Shown piece by piece: positions 44,791 through 53,821 of a DNA stretch of 64,000 nucleotides. Position 1 is the stretch's first letter. Each line of letters begins with the position of its first letter. Source of the stretch: Acinetobacter sp. NCu2D-2 (GTDB taxonomy: Bacteria; Pseudomonadota; Gammaproteobacteria; Pseudomonadales; Moraxellaceae); NCBI RefSeq assembly GCF_001647675.1, contig NZ_CP015595.1:245965-309964 (forward strand), written 5' to 3'. The position numbers and the translations under genes are program-made. A model generated the notes under the pieces. That model saw nothing but the letters and a program-made list of their open reading frames with translations. It had not been told where the DNA came from and did not search any database.

Positions 44791-46515
44791 ATGAAAAAAC
44801 AATTAGAAATTCGTTATGGACAATATTCATCCGCTGGGAAGAAAGCAAATAATCAAGATTTTTATGGCTTATATATTCCTGAAGGTCACTCATTAGGAGC
44901 TAAAGGTATCGCCTGTGCGATTGCCGATGGCATCAGTAGTAGTAATGTCAGTCATATAGCAGCAGAGACGGCCGTATCGAGTTTCTTATCTGATTATTAT
45001 TCAACCTCAGATGCATGGAGTACACAGACTTCTGCATCAAGAGTAATACGCGCAACGAATTCTTGGCTGTATGCTCAAACCCAACAAAGCCAAGGCCGTT
45101 TTGATAAAGATCGAGGATATGTATGTACTTTTAGTGCACTTATTCTTAAGCAAACTCAAGCACATATATTTCATGTCGGTGATAGTTGTATTTACCGAAT
45201 ACGTTGTGGTGAAATTGAAAAACTGACGACTGTGCATCGTGTCTCGATATCATCAAATGAGCACTATTTAAGCCGTGCACTCGGTGTCGATTATAAAATA
45301 GAAATAGATTATCAGCTTCTAGATCTCCAATTAGGAGACAGATTTATTCTAATGACCGATGGTATTCATGAATTTATTCATACGGATTCCTTGAATCATT
45401 TGATAGACGAAGAACCAAATTTAGATAATGTAGCTAAAAAAATAGCACAAACCGCCTTAGAAAATGGTAGCGCAGATAATCTTACAATTCAGATAGTTGA
45501 AGTCACAAATTTACCTCTACAGCTTCAGTTTCAACCAAAGAATGACTATCTTTTCCCAGATCAATTAAGCAGAGGAGAGCAGTTTGAGGGTTATATAATA
45601 GAAAAAATTTTGCACCAAAATCATCGCAGCAGCCTCTATTTGGCACACGATATCGATGGTCAGAATTTGGTGATTAAAACTTTATCGGTAGAACTACAAC
45701 AAGACCCATTAGCGATTGAGCAATTTCAGCTTGAAGAATGGGTATCACAACGCTTAAAACATAAGAACCTGTTACAATCCAATCCACATGCACGGGGAAG
45801 AGCATACTTATTTCAATGTTATGAGTATCTTAATGGTGTAACACTGGATCGATGGCTTCATAGTCAGAAAAAACCATTACTTCTAGATGATATTTTATTT
45901 ATTACACAACAAGTTGCGAATGCACTCAATGCAATGCATCGTCTTGAAATGTTGCACCAAGATGTACGCCCAGAAAATGTGATGATCGTAGAAAATGGCA
46001 AAGACTTACAAGTCAAACTTATTGATTATGGCTCAACGGCTGTAAGAGGTTTAGTTGAACTGAACCCAAAACATCAAAATGTACCACTGGGTACACTTGC
46101 ATTTATGGCACCAGAATATTTTATCCATCAATCACCATCTACAAAATCAGATCAATTTTCACTTGCAGTTCTAATCTATTATTTACTTAGTAAACAATTG
46201 CCGTATGGCACTGCATTAGCGGCTTGCAAAAATTTAAAAAGTTTAAAACGCGTTGAGTACCATTCAATTTTGAAATATCGAAATGATATGCCTAAACACC
46301 TTGATCAAATTTTGGCTAAGGCCTTAGCGATAGATCCTTCGCAACGTTTCAATCATATATCAGAATTTATATATGCTTTAAAGGAACGAAATGATATTCA
46401 GCAAACATTGTCACCGATGCCTATTATCAAGACGAAACCAGTGTTGTTTTGGAAAATCGCTACCGGAAGCTTATTTTTCATAAGTCTATTTTTATTGGGT
46501 ATTTTATTTAAATGA
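44791..46515 (+). CDS. PP2C phosphatase / Ser-Thr protein kinase fusion, membrane-anchored
   Basis: A 574-aa protein. Residues 1-about 245 are PP2C-like (AIADGISSS, HVGDSCIYRI, LMTDGIHEF, SADNLTIQIVEV). Residues about 265-545 are a Hanks-type kinase with Lys in LVIKTL, catalytic loop HQDVRPENVM (HRD replaced by HQD), LIDYGS in place of DFG and GTLAFMAPEYF. A single C-terminal helix (about 550-572) anchors it with the domains in the cytoplasm. Similar fusions occur beside nitrite/nitrate genes in Pseudomonas. The substrate is unknown, perhaps the transporter or NirB. Confidence 0.85.
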   Translation: MKKQLEIRYGQYSSAGKKANNQDFYGLYIPEGHSLGAKGIACAIADGISSSNVSHIAAETAVSSFLSDYYSTSDAWSTQTSASRVIRATNSWLYAQTQQSQGRFDKDRGYVCTFSALILKQTQAHIFHVGDSCIYRIRCGEIEKLTTVHRVSISSNEHYLSRALGVDYKIEIDYQLLDLQLGDRFILMTDGIHEFIHTDSLNHLIDEEPNLDNVAKKIAQTALENGSADNLTIQIVEVTNLPLQLQFQPKNDYLFPDQLSRGEQFEGYIIEKILHQNHRSSLYLAHDIDGQNLVIKTLSVELQQDPLAIEQFQLEEWVSQRLKHKNLLQSNPHARGRAYLFQCYEYLNGVTLDRWLHSQKKPLLLDDILFITQQVANALNAMHRLEMLHQDVRPENVMIVENGKDLQVKLIDYGSTAVRGLVELNPKHQNVPLGTLAFMAPEYFIHQSPSTKSDQFSLAVLIYYLLSKQLPYGTALAACKNLKSLKRVEYHSILKYRNDMPKHLDQILAKALAIDPSQRFNHISEFIYALKERNDIQQTLSPMPIIKTKPVLFWKIATGSLFFISLFLLGILFK

Positions 46516-46592
46516 ATTACTGGTAACTTAAGTGGTAACTAAAAACCAATAGGTTTATTAAAAAATAAAGAAAAACATATGATTAAAAAATT

Positions 46593-46619
46593 ATGTGATG
46601 CGTAAGATACGCATCACAT
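46593..46619. repeat. Perfect 12-bp inverted repeat before the integrase gene
   Basis: ATGTGATGCGTA/TACGCATCACAT with a 3-base loop and no T-run. It lies between the kinase gene and the recombinase, 61 bp before the latter. Candidate operator or recombination-related site. Confidence 0.5.
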
Positions 46620-46679
46620 CAAAGTCTCAATATTTGATATAATTAATTTCATTTCTATAATCTCCCTGCTGTAAAAAAT

Positions 46680-47894
46680 ATGAGTCTCACTGAAAATCAG
46701 GTTAAACGAAGTGTGCCTCGCGCAAAGATTTATTTTTTAACTGATGATGATGGCCTCAGTCTTAAGATTGAGCCTAATGGGCGTAAAAGTTGGACTTATC
46801 GATATACTGTTATTAATACAACGAAAAGACGTCGGGTCACCTTAGGGGTATATCCTTTACTATCTTTAAAAGATGCACGAAATGTGCGTGATCAATTTAA
46901 GTTAGATCCTAGTCAAGCTATTCTTACTAATAAAAAGCTGGAACTAAGTTTTAAGCAGGTAAGTGAAGAATGGCTAGATTTTAAAAAAAGAAATTCATTT
47001 AATGATCAGCCTAGATGCGGTGTAGTTGAATTAGCAAGACGTTGTTTAGAAAAAGAGATTTATCCAATTCTTTCAGATGTAGCGTTTAAAGATGTCGGAC
47101 GTTCACATCTGGTACAAGTGATTAAAAAAATCGAAGAAAGAAATGTAAAAGAACCTGTTCAGAAGGCATATAGTTATCTAAATCAAATTTATGATTACGC
47201 AGTGGCAATGGGCTATTGTGACTTTAATCGTGCCTATGGGTTAAATAAAATCATTTTAAAAACTAAGTTAAAAAAGAATTATCCGTACTTAAGAGCACAT
47301 GAAATTGGCTCATTTGTAAAAAAATTAAATCATTCACGTACACATCCGATCATTAAAAAAGCAATTTTATTCAAACTTTATACTGGGGTTCGCGGTGGAG
47401 AATTACTACTTGCAGAACCTCATCACTTTGATTTAAATAATAAAATTTGGAAAATACCTGCTTTGCATATTAAGCAGTTTAGACGCAAAGTCATGGCAGG
47501 ATATGAAATTCCAGATTTTATTGTTCCTTTATCATCGCAAGCTATGGAAATTTTAGAGTCAGCTCTGGTGTGGTCTGTCGGTGAAAAATATGTATTTTGT
47601 AGTCCTCGATTCAAGGATCGTCCAATTCATTTCAACACGATTAACAGCGTGATTCGTAATATGGGTTATGAAAAAAATAGGCTGACTTCACATGGTTTAC
47701 GTTCTACGTTTAGTACGATTTTAAATGAATCAGGGCTATTTCAGGAAAGTTGGATTGAAGCACAGCTTTCACATGTAGATAAAAATAAGACACGGGCCAG
47801 TTATAACCACGCAGAATATTTGCCTCAGCGAAAAGAAATGATGCAGTGGTGGGGTAATTATCTGCAAGAAATTCAACGTGATCTTAGCTTGTGA
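46680..47894 (+). CDS. Tyrosine recombinase (phage/island-type integrase)
   Basis: A 404-aa integrase: N-terminal arm-binding domain (LSLKIEPNGRKSWTYRYT, TLGVYPLLSLKDAR), core-binding domain and catalytic domain with Arg in YTGVRGGELLL, HxxR in SHGLRSTFS, His in LSHVDKN and the presumed nucleophile Tyr in ASYNHAEY. Full length and open. No tRNA or clear direct-repeat att site was found next to it. It marks the change from core nitrogen genes to accessory genes. Confidence 0.9.
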   Translation: MSLTENQVKRSVPRAKIYFLTDDDGLSLKIEPNGRKSWTYRYTVINTTKRRRVTLGVYPLLSLKDARNVRDQFKLDPSQAILTNKKLELSFKQVSEEWLDFKKRNSFNDQPRCGVVELARRCLEKEIYPILSDVAFKDVGRSHLVQVIKKIEERNVKEPVQKAYSYLNQIYDYAVAMGYCDFNRAYGLNKIILKTKLKKNYPYLRAHEIGSFVKKLNHSRTHPIIKKAILFKLYTGVRGGELLLAEPHHFDLNNKIWKIPALHIKQFRRKVMAGYEIPDFIVPLSSQAMEILESALVWSVGEKYVFCSPRFKDRPIHFNTINSVIRNMGYEKNRLTSHGLRSTFSTILNESGLFQESWIEAQLSHVDKNKTRASYNHAEYLPQRKEMMQWWGNYLQEIQRDLSL

Positions 47895-47903
47895 AAAATG
47901 TTC

Positions 47904-47920
47904 TGTAGCAAATTGCTACA
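47904..47920. repeat. Palindrome just after the integrase gene
   Basis: TGTAGCAA-A-TTGCTACA, 8-bp arms with one central base, 10 bp beyond the integrase stop. A possible attachment-site core or a short terminator. Confidence 0.4.
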
Positions 47921-48253
47921 TGAAAAAGTAATTGAAAAATACATGTCAAAATCAATTGTATAAATTAAATTGATAAGATTTTTTAACAACTGATCAAAAC
48001 TGTTATATAAAATTTAAAGAAGAATAAAAATAAAGTATAAAAATCAATCAAATATTCAGCCCAAAATATCTCTTTATTTTTCAAATCAACCCTAAGGTTG
48101 ATGTTTTTTATGTCCATGCCCCTTAATTTCTTTATATCGAATTTAATTTGTTTTCTAAGCCTCATAAAAAACAGATTTTTAAAATATGGTTGAGTTTCTT
48201 AATAAAAACAAAGCCATATAAAAATTAAGTAGGGGATTAAAGGTTTTAAGTAT
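47921..48253. other. AT-rich gene-free stretch
   Basis: No recognisable gene. It must hold the promoter of the downstream mu-crystallin family gene, but no clear -35/-10 or -24/-12 pair was identified. Confidence 0.5.
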
Positions 48254-49393
48254 ATGACATACGACACTAAAATTGATTTTATTTATTTGTCTGAACAAGA
48301 CATGATTAAAGCAGGCGTAACAGATATGCCGGCTTGCGTAGATACAATGGAAGAAATGTTTGGTCTACTTTATCACGGTGATTACCGTATGGCTGGACCA
48401 AACAATGATTCACATGGTGCGATGGTTGTTTTCCCAGAGGAATCACCATTTCCGACCATGCCTAAGCCAACGGCCGACCGTCGGTTTATGGCAATGCCAG
48501 CATATCTAGGTGGACGTTTCCAAAAAGCAGGTGTGAAATGGTATGGATCAAATATTGCCAACCGTGAAAAAGGGCTACCACGTTCTATTTTAATGTTCAC
48601 ATTAAATGATGCAGATACTTCAGCGCCATTGGCTTACATGTCAGCAAATTTATTATCTGCATACCGTACAGGTGCAATTCCTGGTGTTGGTGCACGCCAT
48701 TTAGCTCGCGCAGATGCAAAATCAATTGGATTAGTTGGTCCGGGTGTAATGGGACGTACAGCAGTATCCGCTTTTGTTGCAGTTCGCCCTGCGATTGACA
48801 CGATTAAAATCAAAGGTCGTAGCCAAAAAAGTATCGATGAATTTGTCGTATGGCTTAACGAAAATCATCCGCAAATCACGAATGTATCAATTGTAGATAC
48901 AGTTGAAGATGTAGTACGCGATTCAGATATCGTAACTTACTGTAATTCTGGTGAAGTGGGCGATCCGAATACTTATCCGATCGTAAAACGCGAATGGGTT
49001 AAACCAGGTGCATTCTTGGCCATGCCAGCGACATGTAATATTGATGAAGGTATGCAGTCCTCTGATGTACGTAAGGTTTTAGATAATCCTGGTATGTATG
49101 AAGCGTGGTTCGAAGAAGTTCCTAAACCTGCACATAACACAATTCCATTGATTGGCGTTAAATTCCTGGATCTCGTTGCAGAAGGAAAAATGCAACATGA
49201 AGAGTTAGAAGATCTTGGAAAAATTGTTGCAAAAGAAGCACCTGCACGTCAAAACGATGAAGAAATTATTCTAATGTCAGTGGGTGGTATGCCAGTGGAA
49301 GATGTCGCATGGGGAACAGTAGTTTACGAAAATGCCTTAAAACTCGGTATTGGCGTGAAACTGAATCTGTGGGAACAACCAGAGCTTCGTTAA
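48254..49393 (+). CDS. Ornithine cyclodeaminase / mu-crystallin family protein
   Basis: A 379-aa NAD(P)-dependent protein. The Rossmann motif SIGLVGPGVMGRTAV and substrate-lysine region AGVKWYGSNIANREKGLPRS fit the OCD/mu-crystallin family, which reduces imines or cyclodeaminates amino acids. I associate this subfamily with proteins annotated as tyramine oxidase subunit B, but that is not certain. It is followed by RidA and a DadA-like oxidoreductase, so the three probably process an imine formed from an amine or amino acid. Confidence 0.75.
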   Translation: MTYDTKIDFIYLSEQDMIKAGVTDMPACVDTMEEMFGLLYHGDYRMAGPNNDSHGAMVVFPEESPFPTMPKPTADRRFMAMPAYLGGRFQKAGVKWYGSNIANREKGLPRSILMFTLNDADTSAPLAYMSANLLSAYRTGAIPGVGARHLARADAKSIGLVGPGVMGRTAVSAFVAVRPAIDTIKIKGRSQKSIDEFVVWLNENHPQITNVSIVDTVEDVVRDSDIVTYCNSGEVGDPNTYPIVKREWVKPGAFLAMPATCNIDEGMQSSDVRKVLDNPGMYEAWFEEVPKPAHNTIPLIGVKFLDLVAEGKMQHEELEDLGKIVAKEAPARQNDEEIILMSVGGMPVEDVAWGTVVYENALKLGIGVKLNLWEQPELR

Positions 49394-49426
49394 TTCATTT
49401 AAATCAAATTTTATAGGACATATCAA

Positions 49427-49846
49427 ATGAGCAAAATCACTAAAGTAAACACAGGTTCAGTTTTCGAAGAAAAAGGTAGTTATTCTCGTTTAGTGGCTGT
49501 AGATAACTGGATTTATGTATCTAATACAGCAGGACGTAATCCTGAAACAAAACAGATTTCTGAAGATGTATTGGAACAAACACAGCAAGTTTTCGATAAC
49601 ATCGAAGCAGCATTAACTGCTGTAGGTTCATCATTAGCTGATGTAGTTATGTCGCGTGTATTTATCCAAGATCCTGCAGATACAGCAGTAGTGATGGAAT
49701 TTATTGGTCAAAAATTTAAAGGGATCAATCCAGCAACTACGGTTACATGTCCGCCATTAGGCTCACAGATTTATAAAGTTGAGCTTGAAGTAACGGCATT
49801 CCGTGGTGCTTCAAAACTAGAACTTGAACATATCAAGATCGCGTAA
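49427..49846 (+). CDS. RidA-family imine/enamine deaminase
   Basis: A 139-aa YjgF/RidA protein (YVSNTAGRNPETK, QTQQVFDNIEAALTAVGSSL, VVMSRVFIQD, KVELEVTAF). RidA proteins hydrolyse reactive enamine/imine intermediates. Between an OCD-family protein and an amine oxidoreductase, it likely cleans up imines from that reaction. The strong 11-bp hairpin at 49853-49879 follows. Confidence 0.88.
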   Translation: MSKITKVNTGSVFEEKGSYSRLVAVDNWIYVSNTAGRNPETKQISEDVLEQTQQVFDNIEAALTAVGSSLADVVMSRVFIQDPADTAVVMEFIGQKFKGINPATTVTCPPLGSQIYKVELEVTAFRGASKLELEHIKIA

Positions 49847-49852
49847 TAGCAG

Positions 49853-49879
49853 GCCGATCGATGTCAATCATCGATCGGC
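49853..49879 (+). terminator. Intercistronic hairpin after ridA
   Basis: GCCGATCGATG/CATCGATCGGC, perfect 11-bp stem with a 5-base loop and only a short T tail. It may terminate partially before the oxidoreductase gene. Confidence 0.6.
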
Positions 49880-49912
49880 TTCATATACTCCCTAAAGATA
49901 AGGATGGATTGA

Positions 49913-51205
49913 ATGGTTCCTACGATTGTTCCTGTTAGGACTTCAAATGAATTACCACAATCGGCTGCAGTTGTGATTATTGGCGGTGGTATCGTTGGCT
50001 TAAATGCAGCATTGACCTTGGCAGAACGAAATATTTCTGTGGTTGTGATCGAAAAAGGTCAAATAGCAGGCGAGCAATCATCACGTAATTTAGGTTGGGT
50101 TCGTAAAACGAATCGTTTGGCAGATGACGTACCACTTGCACTAGCTTCAGACCGCTTATGGTCAGAAATGAATGAACGTGTTGAGGGTGAGGTTGGGTAT
50201 CGTCAAGCGGGTATTATGTTTCTATCGACCGATAATGCACAAATTGAACTACAAAAAAAATGGCTGAAGTCTGTAGAGCATCTAAATTTAGATTCAAGAA
50301 TCATCAGTGCTGATGAAGTAGATGAGCTTGTTCCGCATGGTCAGGGGCAATGGGCTGGTGCTTTGTATACGCCATCTGATGGTCGCGCAGAACCTACACT
50401 TGCTTCAAGTGCCATCGCTAAAGCAGCAATCAAAAAAGGCGCTATTATTGTAGAAAAATGCGCTGCTCGACATTTAGATATCCAAAATGGACGTGTTGTT
50501 GGCGTACACACTGAAAAAGGCACCATCAGTTGCGAACAAGTGTTACTCGCAGGTGGTTTATGGTCACGAAAATTTTTAGGCAATTTAGGTATTTCATTGC
50601 CGACCCTACCATTAATTTGCTCGGTATTTAAAACTAAACCGATGCAAGGGCCAACTGAAATTGCAGTAGGTGCAGGTAACTTCTCTTTCCGTAAACACAT
50701 TGATGGTGGTTATATCATTACTCAACGTGGAAAATTGGACGCTCCATTAACACCAGACCACCTTTTAATTGGTACCAAATATTTGGATCAGTTAAAAGCA
50801 CAACGAGACTTTCTCAATATTTCTTTAGGGAAGTTCTTCTTTAAGGAACTTGTTACACCAAGACGTTGGTCTAAAGATTCAGTCACACAATTTGAGAAAA
50901 CTCGAATGATGGATCCATTAGCCAATGAAAATTTGAACCAAGATGCGTTTAAAAACTTATGTGCAGCTTGGCCAATGTTTAAAGATGTAGAAATTGAAAA
51001 TACTTGGGCGGGTATGATTGATGTTACGCCAGATTCAAACCCAATTATCGATTTTATTCCAAATATTCAAGGTTTAACGATAGCAACTGGGTTCTCTGGT
51101 CACGGTTTTGGTACGTCACCGGCTGCAGGCCATCTCGCAGCAGATTTGATTTCAGGTCATACACCCATTATTGATCCAACACCATATAGCTTTAAACGCT
51201 TGTAA
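49913..51205 (+). CDS. FAD-dependent amine/D-amino-acid oxidoreductase (DadA-like)
   Basis: A 430-aa DAO-family flavoprotein: VVIIGGGIVGLNAALTLAE, EQSSRNLGWVRK near the N terminus and GFSGHGFGTSPAAGHLAADL at the C terminus. It oxidises an amine or amino acid to an imine. Partners are the upstream OCD-family protein and RidA. The substrate cannot be read from sequence. Confidence 0.82.
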   Translation: MVPTIVPVRTSNELPQSAAVVIIGGGIVGLNAALTLAERNISVVVIEKGQIAGEQSSRNLGWVRKTNRLADDVPLALASDRLWSEMNERVEGEVGYRQAGIMFLSTDNAQIELQKKWLKSVEHLNLDSRIISADEVDELVPHGQGQWAGALYTPSDGRAEPTLASSAIAKAAIKKGAIIVEKCAARHLDIQNGRVVGVHTEKGTISCEQVLLAGGLWSRKFLGNLGISLPTLPLICSVFKTKPMQGPTEIAVGAGNFSFRKHIDGGYIITQRGKLDAPLTPDHLLIGTKYLDQLKAQRDFLNISLGKFFFKELVTPRRWSKDSVTQFEKTRMMDPLANENLNQDAFKNLCAAWPMFKDVEIENTWAGMIDVTPDSNPIIDFIPNIQGLTIATGFSGHGFGTSPAAGHLAADLISGHTPIIDPTPYSFKRL

Positions 51206-51212
51206 AAAGATT

Positions 51213-51242
51213 GGGGTTAGCCTTTCAGCAGGGGCTAATCCC
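51213..51242. terminator. Hairpin between convergent oxidoreductase and LuxR genes
   Basis: GGGGTTAGCC/GGCTAATCCC, 10-bp stem with one G-U pair and a 10-base loop. The T-run is poor. Confidence 0.6.
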
Positions 51243-51245
51243 ACA

Positions 51246-51923
51246 CTATTTATGGTTTAAAACTTTTAAAATGAGCTCACGCTTACTTTTAACCATTGTT
51301 TTTTGAAAAATATGATAAATATGCGTTTTTACAGTAGCGAGACTGACATATAAGTCGTCGGCAATTTCTTGGTTTTTTTTACCTGTTAGAATGTGTTGTA
51401 AGACTTGTCGTTCAGAACGTGTTAATAACTTAGTAATGTCGTTAGACGTTTGTTTCTCGGGTTCAGTGGTTAAATAATCTTGTGCATTGAATTGAGCTAA
51501 ATCGAAACAGCTACGGATAATTTGTATTTCTTGAGCAGAAAATGCAGATTCATTTTCGCTTCGAATTAAGCTAATACCTAAACATGATTTTCGATTTGAT
51601 TTAAAAAATAATTCTATATTGTCAATGACTTGATTTTGTTTAAGAAAGTCTTGATAAGACTCTGGAATATCCTGATTTTTCAAATGAACAATAGAGTTTC
51701 GCTGTGTGTCACTGTTAATGGCATTGATAGGATCATACTGACACATTTGAGTGACATAATGATTAATTGAGTGGCGAGGAATATTTTTAGAATAATAAGA
51801 ATTAAATACCGGTGTTGATTGCGCAGATTCTAAGTGATAGGCAAAAAAGCTTTGTAGAGGAATTATGCGACTCAATGCTGAAATAAAATTATCAACGAAC
51901 TCATTCCATGTTTTTGGCTGCAT
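51246..51923 (-). CDS. LuxR-family transcriptional regulator (first of two)
   Basis: A 225-aa protein with a C-terminal LuxR HTH (LLTRSERQVLQHILTGKK, VSLATVKTHIYHIFQK) and an N-terminal sensory region of about 150 residues. No autoinducer-domain hallmark is certain. It is paralogous in layout to the regulator at 63253. It is divergent from the APC permease gene and convergent with the oxidoreductase gene, so likely regulates this amine cluster. Confidence 0.82.
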   Translation of the reverse strand: MQPKTWNEFVDNFISALSRIIPLQSFFAYHLESAQSTPVFNSYYSKNIPRHSINHYVTQMCQYDPINAINSDTQRNSIVHLKNQDIPESYQDFLKQNQVIDNIELFFKSNRKSCLGISLIRSENESAFSAQEIQIIRSCFDLAQFNAQDYLTTEPEKQTSNDITKLLTRSERQVLQHILTGKKNQEIADDLYVSLATVKTHIYHIFQKTMVKSKRELILKVLNHK

Positions 51924-52178
51924 ATTTTAGAACTCCATAAAAGATGAGTGAAGCCGAGCAAATATTGCGATGGCATTCATCATGTATGGAACACTCAAAT
52001 GACGTTATCGAAATTGTGCAATTTTAAAATCACTAAATATTTCAAAATATTTAATTAGGAGTCTTTTAATTCAATACTTTTATGAATTTTAATACTTCAG
52101 TTAAAAAATGCTTAATTTTGATAATGCTTATTTCTGAATCTCCATAGACTGAATGAATAATTGTTCATGGAGAAAAAG

Positions 52179-53603
52179 ATGACGGACAATAATTCATTAA
52201 AACAAGGAAGCCTAGGGCTATTCACAGTCATCTTCTTTGTTGTTGCAGCAGCTTCACCACTCACAGGTGTCGTCGGTGCATTACCAGTAACTTTCTTTAT
52301 TGGTAATGGTGTAGGGGTGCCGAGTGTATTTATTATGGCGGGTCTATTGCTTTTAATATTTAGCTTTGGCTTTGTCACGATGAGTAAATATGTCGTTAAT
52401 GCAGGGGCCTTTTATGCGTATATCGTACAAGGTGTCGGGGTTCGATCAGGCCTTGGTGGTTTAAGTATTGCCTTGTTGGCCTATACAGCGATTCAACTTG
52501 CAGTAAGTGCAATGTTCGGATTCTTCACTGACGAGTTTATGCGCTCACAATGGGGGATTGAAATTCCATGGTGGGTATATGCCATAATTATGCAAACCAT
52601 TGTAGTGATCTTAGGGGTAAATAAGGTCGAAATTGGGGGCAAGGTTTTAGGGCTGATATTGTTATTAGAAGTTGGCATTGTACTTCTGTTGGATCTCTTC
52701 ATTACTAAAAATGCAACAACGCTAACATACAATTCTTTTTCTCCAAGTGTATTCTTGGATGGAAATCTTGGTATTTCTCTCGTATTTGCAATCTGTTCAT
52801 TCATTGGTTTTGAGGCGACAGCAATTTACTCGGAAGAGTGCAAAGACCCACACAAAACGGTGGCGCGTGCCACAATTATTGCGGTGTGCATTATCACCGT
52901 ATTTTATGCAATTACCTCATGGGCATTAATTCAATCGGTTGGTGAGCAAAAACTTGTAGAAGCGGCAGCTGCCAATCCAGGTTTGATGGTTTACAACATC
53001 GCAGAAAGTCATTTAGGTTCATGGGCAATTCAGCTGATGTCTCTATTGCTGATTACAAGTCTTTTTGCAGCGACACAAGCCTTCCATAATTCACTTGCAC
53101 GTTATTTGTTTACGATGAGTCGTGATGGATTAGGGTGGTCAAAAATGGCTAAGGTTCATCCGCGTAATAACACGCCATATGTTGCTAGTATTGTACAAGG
53201 GGGCTTCATTATTGCCATTATTGCAACAGCCGCTATCACAGCGATGGACCCAATGGTAGATGTGTTTTCTTGGGGATCAGTGATTGCAAGTATGGCCATC
53301 CTCATTCTTCAAATTGGTGTATCTATTGCGGTCATCAGTTTCTTTAGAAAAAACAAACATCTAAATGCGCCATTATGGAGCACATTGTTTGCCCCGCTAT
53401 TAGCTGTGGTTGGTATGGCGACAGTTTTGGTGCTCGTGATTCAAAATATTGGAACTTTAAGTGGAAGTGAATCACCTCTAATCCAAATTATTCCATGGTT
53501 TGTATTTGGGTGTGCACTGTTTGGGATCATTTGGGCGCAGTTGATACAAATGGTCAATCCAGAAAAATTCAAGAAGTTAAGAAAACTGATTGAATACATT
53601 TAA
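52179..53603 (+). CDS. APC-family amino acid/amine permease
   Basis: A 474-aa protein with about 12 membrane helices. QGSLGLFTVIFFVVAAASPL at the N terminus and CSFIGFEATAIYSEECKDP in TM6 are APC signatures. GGAG at 52169-52172 supports the ATG at 52179 over the upstream TTG (52161) or ATG (52167). It presumably imports the substrate of the OCD/RidA/DadA-like enzymes. Confidence 0.88.
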   Translation: MTDNNSLKQGSLGLFTVIFFVVAAASPLTGVVGALPVTFFIGNGVGVPSVFIMAGLLLLIFSFGFVTMSKYVVNAGAFYAYIVQGVGVRSGLGGLSIALLAYTAIQLAVSAMFGFFTDEFMRSQWGIEIPWWVYAIIMQTIVVILGVNKVEIGGKVLGLILLLEVGIVLLLDLFITKNATTLTYNSFSPSVFLDGNLGISLVFAICSFIGFEATAIYSEECKDPHKTVARATIIAVCIITVFYAITSWALIQSVGEQKLVEAAAANPGLMVYNIAESHLGSWAIQLMSLLLITSLFAATQAFHNSLARYLFTMSRDGLGWSKMAKVHPRNNTPYVASIVQGGFIIAIIATAAITAMDPMVDVFSWGSVIASMAILILQIGVSIAVISFFRKNKHLNAPLWSTLFAPLLAVVGMATVLVLVIQNIGTLSGSESPLIQIIPWFVFGCALFGIIWAQLIQMVNPEKFKKLRKLIEYI

Positions 53604-53634
53604 TTTATTCAATTAAACACCCATAAAAAAGCAA

Positions 53635-53664
53635 AAAAATGCGATTCAAAAGAGTCGCATTTTT
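53635..53664 (+). terminator. Terminator of the permease gene
   Basis: AAAAATGCGA/TCGCATTTTT with a 10-base loop, 32 bp after the stop. Confidence 0.85.
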
Positions 53665-53707
53665 ATATTTTTTGCTATTGGGGAATATTTTCCAAAAATA
53701 GATACTT

Positions 53708-53733
53708 AATTTAGTTAAAATATTAACTAAATT
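53708..53733. promoter_or_regulatory. Palindrome upstream of the AraC-family gene
   Basis: AATTTAGTTAA/TTAACTAAATT with a 4-base spacer. Possible operator; the base composition is very AT-rich, so chance is not excluded. Confidence 0.35.
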
Positions 53734-53761
53734 AAAATAAAAATATCAATCACGGATAAGA

Positions 53762-53778
53762 TTGGTATGTATATTGCA
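53762..53778 (+). promoter_or_regulatory. Weak sigma-54-like box before the AraC-family gene
   Basis: TTGGTATGTATATTGCA keeps the GG-ten-GC spacing, but the -24 box has GGT instead of GGC. Less convincing than the other sites. Confidence 0.3.
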
Positions 53779-53821
53779 GTACTTGAGATAAGTACGAATC
53801 ATTTTACAATGAGAAGAACGG

